Shown here: one piece after another, positions 1 to 5,675 of the stretch | Numbering within the stretch: the first letter of the stretch is position 1 | Layout of the letters: each line of letters opens with the position of its first letter | The notes under the pieces: model-generated | What the model saw: the letters and a program-made list of their open reading frames with translations, nothing else | The model's database searches: none | What the model was told of the DNA's origin: nothing | Assembly: GCA_030840515.1 (NCBI GenBank) | Contig: JAVEEJ010000339.1 | Location: forward strand, 1 to 7,198 | Source: Frankiaceae bacterium | Lineage (GTDB): Bacteria > Actinomycetota > Actinomycetes > JAVEEJ01 | Direction of reading: 5' to 3' | DNA: 7,198 nucleotides | Translations under genes and position numbers: made by a program

Positions 1-2
1 TG

Positions 3-686
3 CACGCGGAGTCGGTGGTGCTGCCGCTGCTCGCCTCCGACGCGCCCGTGGTCACCTGGTGGGTCGGTGCGCCGCCCGACCGGATCGCCCACGACCCGCT
101 CGGCGTGCTGGCCGACCGCCGGATCACCGACGTCGCGCAGACCGCTGATCCGCTGGCGGCACTGCGAGTACGGGCGCAGGACTACGCGCCGGGTGACACG
201 GACCTGGCATGGACCCGGGCCACCGGGTGGCGGGCGCTGCTCGCGTCGGCCTTCGACGCCCTGGACGGGCAGCCGGAGCGAGCGGTGGTCAAGGCCGAAG
301 CGGGCAACGCCTCCGCCGCGTTGCTCGCGGCGTGGTTGGGCAACCGGCTCGGGTGCGCGGCGGCCGTGGAGGACTCCGCAGGTCCGGGCATCACCGAGAC
401 CTCCGTCTCATTGGCCGGCGGGCAGCAGGTCGTGGTGCATCGCCCCGACGGCCGGGTCGCCACGTTGTGCCGGGAAGGGCAGCCGGACCGCGCGCTGCCG
501 CTGCCGCGGCGGGAAGCCGGTGACCTGCTCGCCGAGGAGCTGCGAAGGCTCGACGCCGACCAGCCCTATGCCGACGCGCTCGCCGCAGCGACGGGTCTGT
601 CCGAGGACCTGTCCGCGCGTCCGCCGGAGCGGGAGCACGTGTGGCTGGACCCGGCGCAGAAGGCAGCCGCGGAGGCGCACGCGTGA
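3..686 (+). CDS. opcA: Glucose-6-phosphate dehydrogenase assembly protein OpcA (3' part; 5' end outside window)
   Basis: OpcA is an actinobacterial protein needed for assembly and activity of glucose-6-phosphate dehydrogenase (Zwf), the first enzyme of the oxidative pentose phosphate pathway; it acts in the cytoplasm. The frame is open from the left edge, and 227 residues are visible before the TGA at 684-686. Full-length family members are roughly 300 residues or more, so about the first quarter to third is missing. The recognisable family block is at the start of the visible part: HAESVVLPLL, then DAPVVTWW and the downstream DLAWTRATGWR stretch. I see no catalytic motif, as expected for an assembly factor. 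The stop overlaps the pgl start by 4 bp, so the two are almost certainly co-transcribed and translationally coupled. The tal-zwf-opcA-pgl order is usual in actinobacteria, so zwf should lie just to the left. The family call comes from remembered sequence features, not a search. Confidence 0.93.
   Translation, partial: HAESVVLPLLASDAPVVTWWVGAPPDRIAHDPLGVLADRRITDVAQTADPLAALRVRAQDYAPGDTDLAWTRATGWRALLASAFDALDGQPERAVVKAEAGNASAALLAAWLGNRLGCAAAVEDSAGPGITETSVSLAGGQQVVVHRPDGRVATLCREGQPDRALPLPRREAGDLLAEELRRLDADQPYADALAAATGLSEDLSARPPEREHVWLDPAQKAAAEAHA
671..675 (+). promoter_or_regulatory. Ribosome binding site for pgl, inside the opcA 3' end
   Basis: GGAGG lies 7 nt upstream of the GTG at 683-685. It decides the pgl start: the more upstream in-frame start at 641 has no comparable site and would add 14 Gly/Arg/Ala-rich residues not typical of the family. 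Confidence 0.75.
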
Positions 687-1459
687 CGACGCGGGAAGTC
701 GTCGTCCACCACGACGCCTCGCTGCTCGCGGCGGCCGTCGCGGCGCGGCTCATCACCCGGGTCGTCGACGCGCAGAGCGCCCAGGGGTCTGCCTCTGTCG
801 TCCTGACCGGCGGCGGCATCGGGGTCGCCGTACTCGCCGCCATCGCGTCATCCCCCGCCCGCGACGCGATCGACTGGCGGCGGATCGACCTGTGGTGGGG
901 CGACGAGCGCTACCTGCCGAGTGGCCACGCTGAGCGCAACGAGACGCAGGCGCGCGATGCGCTGCTCGACCGGCTGGAGGACCTCGCACCCGCACACGTG
1001 CACCCGATGCCCGCCGATGACGGGTCGACGACGGTCGAGGACGCGGCCGACGCGTACGCGCGCGTCCTGGCAGCCGCCGCGCGGCCGGAGGACCACGGCC
1101 CGGTGCCCAGGTTCGATGTGGTGCTGCTCGGCATCGGGCCGGACGGGCATGTTGCGTCGCTGTTCCCTGGACAGCCTGGGGTGTACGACGAGCGTCCGGT
1201 GCTGGCCGTCCGCGGCGCACCCAAGCCGCCGCCGCAGCGGATCTCCCTGGGGTTCAGCGCGCTGTGCTCCGGACGTGAGGTCTGGGTCGTCGCGGCGGGC
1301 GCGGAGAAGGCAGGGGTCGTGTCACTGGCCTTGTCGGGCGCGGGGCGGGTGCAGCTGCCGGCGGCCGGGGTCACCGGTCAAGCGCGCACGCTGTTCCTGC
1401 TCGACCGGGCGGCTGCGGGCCAGCTCGCCGGGCGGCTGGGCCGCATCGCCAGCCCCTGA
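683..1459 (+). CDS. pgl: 6-phosphogluconolactonase (Pgl/DevB family)
   Basis: This cytoplasmic enzyme hydrolyses 6-phospho-D-glucono-1,5-lactone to 6-phosphogluconate, the second step of the oxidative pentose phosphate pathway. The product is 258 residues from a GTG start, a normal length. Family motifs appear in order: the phosphate-binding glycine turn LTGGG at residues 41-45, IDWRRIDLWWGDER at 63-76 followed by ERNE at 84-87, LLGIGPDGHVASLFP at 148-162 with the conserved Asp154, Gly155 and His156, and a C-terminal KPPPQRISLGF then EVWVVAAGAEKAG. Where many other bacteria have an Asp-Ser-Asn type sequence this protein has Glu-Arg-Asn, which I recall as normal in mycobacterial Pgl, so I do not treat it as a defect. 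The GTGA overlap with opcA and the GGAGG site support the start and imply coupling. Together with OpcA/Zwf it drives NADPH production. Confidence 0.95.
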   Translation: MTTREVVVHHDASLLAAAVAARLITRVVDAQSAQGSASVVLTGGGIGVAVLAAIASSPARDAIDWRRIDLWWGDERYLPSGHAERNETQARDALLDRLEDLAPAHVHPMPADDGSTTVEDAADAYARVLAAAARPEDHGPVPRFDVVLLGIGPDGHVASLFPGQPGVYDERPVLAVRGAPKPPPQRISLGFSALCSGREVWVVAAGAEKAGVVSLALSGAGRVQLPAAGVTGQARTLFLLDRAAAGQLAGRLGRIASP

Positions 1460-1484
1460 GGCCAAGCGCCCGACTTGCCCCTGG

Positions 1485-1518
1485 TTCGGCCCGCGGATTT
1501 CCGCGATCGCGGGACGAA
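1485..1518 (+). terminator. Possible factor-independent hairpin terminator after pgl (no U-tract)
   Basis: About 25 bp after the pgl stop there is an imperfect inverted repeat. TTCG at 1485-1488 pairs with CGAA at 1515-1518, there is one G/A mismatch, and CCCGCG at 1490-1495 pairs with CGCGGG at 1508-1513. An alternative nested hairpin pairs CGCGG at 1492-1496 with CCGCG at 1501-1505 around a 4-nt loop. No T-run follows, so this would have to be the U-less type proposed for high-GC actinobacteria, or a processing or decay structure. It sits between pgl and a gene of unrelated function, which fits termination. In DNA this GC-rich, chance hairpins are common, hence the low confidence. The rest of the 125-bp gap (1460-1584) holds no promoter I can defend. 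Confidence 0.35.
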
Positions 1519-1574
1519 GCCGACCTCGTGCCGCATCCTGTACCGGGCCAGCCGATCCCGGCGTGGTCCCCGGG

Positions 1575-1580
1575 GGAGGA
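1575..1580 (+). promoter_or_regulatory. Ribosome binding site for the unknown anchored protein
   Basis: GGAGGA, within a longer GGGGGAGGAA run, ends 4 nt before the ATG at 1585. It favours this start over the in-frame ATG at 1528, which lacks a clear site and would put 19 polar and proline-rich residues ahead of the hydrophobic segment. Confidence 0.75.
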
Positions 1581-1584
1581 ACTC

Positions 1585-2598
1585 ATGCGCGTGCTGTCGT
1601 CACGCCCAGCCGTGATCGCGCTCGCGGCCGTGCACGTCCTGGTGATCGGCGCGGCAGGCGCCCGCGTCACGACGGTGACTGCGCACAAGCACCGGGTCGC
1701 GGCTGCCAAGCGCGCTGAGCACCGGGCGCTCACCTCCTATGCCAAGCGCATCGCGCCCGTGATCGACCGTGCCCTCGCCGCCGCCCTGCCGGTCGAGGAG
1801 GTGCTCATCCAGCAGCACCCGGACCCCTACGACCCCTTCGCCGCGCGCGACGTGCTGCGACGCACCTCGGCGGCCAGCACCTTGCAGCGGCTGGCGGACG
1901 AGCTGGACCGGGTCAAGCCTCCACCCAAGATGAAGGTGCACAAGGCGGCGATGGACGACGCGTTCGCCCGCATGGTGCGCTCCCTCACGGCACTGCGCAG
2001 CCCGCAGGAGCACGACCACGGGGACGCCCTTTTCGACCGCCTCTACGGCCCGGATCGTGGGTTCTTCCTCGGTGGGCTCAACGACCTCGATGACGCCGCC
2101 AAAGCGGTTTACGCGACCGGTCAGTTCCGCCACGGCGGGATGGGCGAGTTCAAGGTGGTGCCCAGCCGCGAGTCGTGGATCGCCGCCGCTGATCGAGCCT
2201 GCGGGCGCTTCGGGGACGCCACCTTGACGCGCGAGCCCAAGACTTTCGCGGACGCGCAGAAGGCGCTCAGCAAGCAGGCCCGGGCCGCCCGGGCCTGGGT
2301 GAGCGCCATCCGCGCCATCCCGTTGCCGAGAGCCGACGCGTCAGTGCTGCGCTCCACAGTCCTGTCCACGCTGGCGATCGCGGACCAGCTCAACGTCGCC
2401 ACCCAGCAGCTGAGCACGGCGAAGGACCCGGTCAGCGTCGCCCAGGCTTTCAGCCGATTCGAGAAGCTCGCCGGGCAGATGCGCGCCGTCAATCGCGGCC
2501 TGCGCAGCTACGGCGCGTCGCTCTGCTGGACGATCCTCACCGAGGAGTACGACCTCACGGGCGATAAGCCGGCCAACGGCGGCGACGTCACCGCCTGA
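1585..2598 (+). CDS. Uncharacterised membrane-anchored helical protein
   Basis: I do not recognise this 337-residue protein as a named family. Residues 8-26 form a hydrophobic stretch after a short Arg-containing N-terminus, so it is probably held in the membrane by an uncleaved signal anchor with the bulk outside the cell. There is no lipobox cysteine. The remainder looks mostly alpha-helical, rich in Ala, Arg, Leu and Lys. Its only two cysteines are Cys206, in a WIAAADRAC context, and Cys314, in SYGASLC near the C-terminus. That spacing resembles small secreted actinobacterial proteins I recall with an early ADAIC and a late YGxxxC, where the pair could form a disulfide. Two segments share a loose pattern of helix, proline turn and helix: around residues 100-137 (turn VKPPP at 110-114) and 232-276 (turn IPLP at 245-248), hinting at an old duplication. 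Residues 142-192 carry an acidic/His patch and a Gly/Phe-rich loop. The gene is monocistronic as far as visible and converges on aspS. Coding status is well supported by codon bias, the ribosome site and a long frame; function is unknown. Confidence 0.82.
   Translation: MRVLSSRPAVIALAAVHVLVIGAAGARVTTVTAHKHRVAAAKRAEHRALTSYAKRIAPVIDRALAAALPVEEVLIQQHPDPYDPFAARDVLRRTSAASTLQRLADELDRVKPPPKMKVHKAAMDDAFARMVRSLTALRSPQEHDHGDALFDRLYGPDRGFFLGGLNDLDDAAKAVYATGQFRHGGMGEFKVVPSRESWIAAADRACGRFGDATLTREPKTFADAQKALSKQARAARAWVSAIRAIPLPRADASVLRSTVLSTLAIADQLNVATQQLSTAKDPVSVAQAFSRFEKLAGQMRAVNRGLRSYGASLCWTILTEEYDLTGDKPANGGDVTA
2275..2297. repeat. Perfect 11-bp inverted repeat with a 1-nt centre, inside the unknown gene
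   Basis: CAGGCCCGGGC at 2275-2285 is the exact reverse complement of GCCCGGGCCTG at 2287-2297, with one C between them. It encodes QARAARAW of the unknown protein (residues 231-238), so part of the symmetry comes from Ala/Arg codons in GC-rich DNA. The mRNA could fold into a very stable short hairpin here. Whether it has a role is not known. Confidence 0.6.
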
Positions 2599-2601
2599 GC
2601 C

Positions 2602-2650
2602 GTCACTGGCTGCCTGTCACTGGCTGCCTGTCACTGGCTGCCTGTCACTG
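2602..2650. repeat. 14-bp tandem repeat, 3.5 copies, filling the convergent intergenic gap
   Basis: The unit GTCACTGGCTGCCT occurs at 2602-2615, 2616-2629 and 2630-2643 without a mismatch, followed by a 7-bp partial copy at 2644-2650. The array starts 3 bp after the stop of the unknown gene and ends inside the aspS coding end: the aspS stop (TGA read on the - strand, 2645-2647) lies in the partial copy. The unit has no internal dyad, so it is not an obvious terminator, and there are no spacers, so it is not a CRISPR array. Identical copies suggest recent slippage or expansion. The whole gap between the two stop codons is only 46 bp and holds nothing else. Confidence 0.9.
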
Positions 2651-4414
2651 CTGTTCGGGGGCCTTGTCGATCCCGGCCTCGAGCCGCTGCTTGGGTGTGA
2701 TCGGGGTAGGGGCACCGGTGAGCGGGTCGCCGCCTGAGCTCGACTTCGGGAACGCCATGACCTCGCGGATCGCGTCCGTCCCGGCGACGATCGCGGCGAT
2801 CCGGTCGAGCCCGAACGCGATGCCGCCGTGCGGGGGCGGGCCGTACTGGAAGGCCTCGAGCAGGAAGCCGAACTTGCTCTCGGCCTCCTCCCGGGAGAGC
2901 CCGATCGTGTCGAAGACCCGCTGCTGCACCTCGGCTCGGTGGATACGGATCGATCCCCCGCCGAGCTCCATGCCGTTGAGCACCAGGTCGTAGGCGCGGC
3001 TGAGCACCTCGCCGGGACGCTTGTGGAAGTCGGCCTCGTCGGCGGGCACCGGTGCGGTGAACGGGTGGTGCACCGCGGTCCAGCCCTGCTCGCTCTCTCC
3101 CACCGCCACGTTGTCGGCGCTGATCGGCTCGAACATCGGGAACTCGGTCACCCACAGGAAGTCCCAGCGGTCTTCGGGGATCAGCCCGCGCTGCTTGGCT
3201 ACCGCGATGCGCAGCGCACCCAGCAGCTCGAGCGCCTCACGGCGACCTCCGGCGGCGAAGAACACCGCGTCGCCCGGACTCGCGCCGACCGCGTCGGGGA
3301 TCGCCTTGAGCGTGTCCTCCTCGAGCCGGGTGATGGTGCCGCGCGCCTCGCCGGCCTCGTCGAGCAGCAGGTAGGCGATGCCCTTCGCGCCGCGTGACTT
3401 GGCCCAGTCCTGCCAGCCGTCGAGCTCTTTGCGCGAGTACGACGCGCCGCCGGGAACCACGAGGGCGCCGACGTGCTCGGCCTGGAACACGCGGAACTCT
3501 GTGCCCGCAACGAGCGCGGTCAGGTCGACGAGCTCGAGCCCGAACCGCGTGTCTGGTCGGTCGGAGCCGAAGCGACGCATCGCGTCGGCGTAGCTCATCC
3601 GCGCGAAGGGCGTCGGCAGCTCGACGTCGAGCACCTCACGCCAGATGGATGCGATGAGCTCCTCGCCGAGGCCGAAGATGTCCTCCTCGTCGAGGAAGCT
3701 GAGCTCGATGTCGAGCTGGGTGAACTCGGGGGTGCGGTCGGCGCGGCTGTCCTCGTCGCGGAAGCAGCGCGCGATCTGGTAGTAGCGCTCGAGCCCGCTG
3801 ACCATGAGCAGCTGCTTGAACAGCTGGGGTGACTGCGGGAGGGCGTACCAGTGGCCGGGCTGGAGCCGCACCGGGACGAGGAAGTCGCGCGCGCCCTCGG
3901 GGGTGGAGCGGGTCAGGTAGGGCGTCTCGATGTCGAGGAAGCCGTTGGCCTCCATGACGCGACGCATGATGGACGTGACCTTCGCCCGGGTGCGGAGCGC
4001 GCGTGCCGGCCCCTCGCGGCGCAGGTCGAGGTAGCGGTAGCGCCAGCGGGTGCGCTCGTCGACAGCCGAGGTGATCTCGTCGAAGCCCTCGATCGGGAAG
4101 GGCAGCTCGGCGGACTCGCTGAGCACCTCGAGGGTCACCGCGACGACCTCGACCTCGCCGGTCGGGAGGTTGGGGTTCTCGCTGCCGGCGGGCCGCTCCC
4201 GCACCTCGCCGGTGACGAGGACGCACCACTCGGCGCGCAGTGACCCGGCGATGTCGAGGTCGCGGAGCACGACCTGCACCCGGCCGTGCGCGTCGCGTAG
4301 GTCGATGAACGTGACGCCGCCGTGGTCGCGGCGACGGGCGACCCACCCGGCGAGCACCACGGTGCTGCCCGCGTCGGACCGCCGCAGCTGACCGGCGGCG
4401 TGGGTGCAGATCAC
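2645..4414 (-). CDS. aspS: Aspartyl-tRNA synthetase, bacterial type, probably non-discriminating (Asp/Asn)
   Basis: This class IIb synthetase attaches Asp to tRNA-Asp in the cytoplasm. The product is 589 residues, normal for the long bacterial type. Domains in order: N-terminal OB-fold anticodon-binding domain (about 1-110, with VVLAGWVARRRDHGG at 19-33); the catalytic core with RWRYRYLDLR at 123-132, QSPQ at 194-197 and Lys200; motif 2 with FRDE at 218-221 and Asp235; the inserted GAD domain in the middle; GGGSIRIH from 485 with Arg490; motif 3 GLDR at 535-538; and the bacterial C-terminal tail. His31 and Gly77 match the residues I recall as marking non-discriminating AspRS in Pseudomonas, where discriminating E. 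coli AspRS has Leu at the first, so it probably also charges tRNA-Asn for GatCAB. The GTG start at 4414 overlaps the hisS stop (GTGA) and has a good ribosome site; an upstream in-frame start at 4486 lies inside hisS and adds 24 charged residues foreign to the family. Confidence 0.97.
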   Translation of the reverse strand: MICTHAAGQLRRSDAGSTVVLAGWVARRRDHGGVTFIDLRDAHGRVQVVLRDLDIAGSLRAEWCVLVTGEVRERPAGSENPNLPTGEVEVVAVTLEVLSESAELPFPIEGFDEITSAVDERTRWRYRYLDLRREGPARALRTRAKVTSIMRRVMEANGFLDIETPYLTRSTPEGARDFLVPVRLQPGHWYALPQSPQLFKQLLMVSGLERYYQIARCFRDEDSRADRTPEFTQLDIELSFLDEEDIFGLGEELIASIWREVLDVELPTPFARMSYADAMRRFGSDRPDTRFGLELVDLTALVAGTEFRVFQAEHVGALVVPGGASYSRKELDGWQDWAKSRGAKGIAYLLLDEAGEARGTITRLEEDTLKAIPDAVGASPGDAVFFAAGGRREALELLGALRIAVAKQRGLIPEDRWDFLWVTEFPMFEPISADNVAVGESEQGWTAVHHPFTAPVPADEADFHKRPGEVLSRAYDLVLNGMELGGGSIRIHRAEVQQRVFDTIGLSREEAESKFGFLLEAFQYGPPPHGGIAFGLDRIAAIVAGTDAIREVMAFPKSSSGGDPLTGAPTPITPKQRLEAGIDKAPEQQ

Positions 4415-5670
4415 GCGAGCTTCTCCTTGAGGGTCTGGACGATCTCGTTCAACGGTACGGCGACCTGCTCGCCGCTCTCGAGCCACTTGAGCTGAGCCAC
4501 GCCCGCGTCGAGGTCGCGGTCGCCGATCACGATCGCGGCTTCGGCACCGGAGCGGTCGGCGGACTTCATCGCACCCTTGATCCCGCGCCCGCCGTACGAC
4601 ATGTCAGTGGCAATGCCGGCCCGACGCAGCCGCCCGACGAGCGCGAAGGCGTGCCGAGCGGCTTGATCCCCGAGGGGTACGACGTACACCTGGCAGGCGT
4701 GCACGGCCGCGCCGCCGAGTTCTTCGGCGTCCATCGCCAGGACCGTCCGGTCGACGCCGAGCGCCCACCCGACGCCAGGCAGCTCGGGTCCGCCGAGCTC
4801 TTCGGCGAGCCCGTCGTAACGGCCGCCACCGCCGATGGCGGACTGCGAGCCGAGACCGTCGTGCACGAACTCGAAGGTGGTGCGGGTGTAGTAGTCGAGC
4901 CCTCGCACCAGGGTCGGGGTGTCCTCGTAGACGACGCCTGCCTCGTCGAGCAGGTCGCGCACGACCGCGTGGTGCGCTCGGCACGCCTCGCAGAGGTGGT
5001 CGGACATCAGCGGCGCGCCCGCGAGCTGCGCCTGCACGTCCTCGCGCTTGTCGTCGAGCACCCGCAGCGGGTTGATCTCGATCCGGGCCCTCGTCTCCGG
5101 GTCGAGCTCGAGCCCGCGCAGGAACTCCTGGAGCAGGGCCCGGTAGGCGGGGCGGCACTCGCGGCAGCCGAGCGAGTTGATGAGGGTGCGGAAGCGCTGC
5201 AGGCCGAGCGAGCGGTAACCCTCGATCGCGAGCAGCACCAGCTCGGCGTCCACCATGGGGTCCTCGGTGCCCAGCACCTCGGCACCGACCTGGGAGAAGT
5301 GCCGGTAGCGGCCGGCTTGCGGCTTCTCGTAGCGGTAGAAGGACCCGGAGTACCACAGCTTCACCGGCAGCCCCTGTCGGTCGAGGCTGTTCTCCAGCAC
5401 GGCGCGCAGCACGCCCGCGGTGCCCTCCGGGCGCAACGTCACCTCATCGCCGCCCTTGGTGGTGAAGCTGTACATCTCCTTGCTCACGATGTCGGTGGAC
5501 TCCCCGACACCGCGCGCGAACAGCGCGGTCTCCTCGAACGCGGGGGTCTCGACATACCCGTATCCGGCGAGCCGCACAGGTGCTGCCAGGGCGTCGCGCA
5601 CGGCGAGGAACAGCTCCGACCGCGGCGGAACGAGGTCGAACGTGCCCTTCGGGGCTTGGAACTGGGCCAT
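4411..5670 (-). CDS. hisS: Histidyl-tRNA synthetase
   Basis: This class IIa enzyme, active as a cytoplasmic dimer, charges tRNA-His. The product is 419 residues, normal for the bacterial form. The N-terminal KGTFDLVPP at 8-16 is the usual opening. Catalytic features follow: TLRPEGTAG at 78-86 (Glu82), motif 2 SFYRYEKPQAGRYRHF at 110-125 (Arg113) with Gln127 and Glu131, the HisA block LVRGLDYYTRTTFEF at 254-268 (Arg256), and the HisB block AIGGGGRYDGL at 278-288. Motif 3 is around GVGWALGVDR at 299-308, and the alpha/beta anticodon-binding domain runs from about 322 to the end. The insertion domain holds two CxxC pairs, Cys169/Cys172 and Cys227/Cys230, possibly a metal site; the mycobacterial protein as I recall it lacks this full set. 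The gene starts 5 bp after the MBL-hydrolase stop with no strong ribosome site, so translation is probably coupled to that gene, and it overlaps aspS by 4 bp. Confidence 0.97.
   Translation of the reverse strand: MAQFQAPKGTFDLVPPRSELFLAVRDALAAPVRLAGYGYVETPAFEETALFARGVGESTDIVSKEMYSFTTKGGDEVTLRPEGTAGVLRAVLENSLDRQGLPVKLWYSGSFYRYEKPQAGRYRHFSQVGAEVLGTEDPMVDAELVLLAIEGYRSLGLQRFRTLINSLGCRECRPAYRALLQEFLRGLELDPETRARIEINPLRVLDDKREDVQAQLAGAPLMSDHLCEACRAHHAVVRDLLDEAGVVYEDTPTLVRGLDYYTRTTFEFVHDGLGSQSAIGGGGRYDGLAEELGGPELPGVGWALGVDRTVLAMDAEELGGAAVHACQVYVVPLGDQAARHAFALVGRLRRAGIATDMSYGGRGIKGAMKSADRSGAEAAIVIGDRDLDAGVAQLKWLESGEQVAVPLNEIVQTLKEKLA
4423..4428 (-). promoter_or_regulatory. Ribosome binding site for aspS, inside the hisS 3' end
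   Basis: Read on the - strand, AAGGAG lies 8 nt before the GTG start of aspS (4414-4412). It fixes the start and allows aspS to be initiated independently as well as by coupling to hisS. Confidence 0.8.
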
Positions 5671-5675
5671 CGGCG

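Noticed and set aside
67..933. 288-codon + strand open frame across opcA and pgl
   Set aside because: The product is dominated by Arg, Pro and Thr, as out-of-frame reading of GC-rich genes gives, and it crosses two real genes in another frame.
1528..1584. Longer N-terminus of the unknown protein starting at the ATG at 1528
   Set aside because: No clear ribosome site there, a proline-rich polar leader would precede the signal anchor, and a strong site sits just before the ATG at 1585.
2602..2650. CRISPR array or recombinase core site at the 14-bp repeat
   Set aside because: Copies are directly adjacent with no spacers, the unit is too short, and there are no inverted arms, integrase gene or tRNA end nearby.
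3636..4346. 236-codon - strand open frame inside aspS
   Set aside because: Arg/Pro-rich shadow of aspS in another frame, with no domain signal.
4415..4486. Longer N-terminus of AspRS starting at 4486
   Set aside because: The extra 24 residues come from reading hisS in another frame; the AspRS family starts close to the GTG at 4414, which has its own ribosome site.
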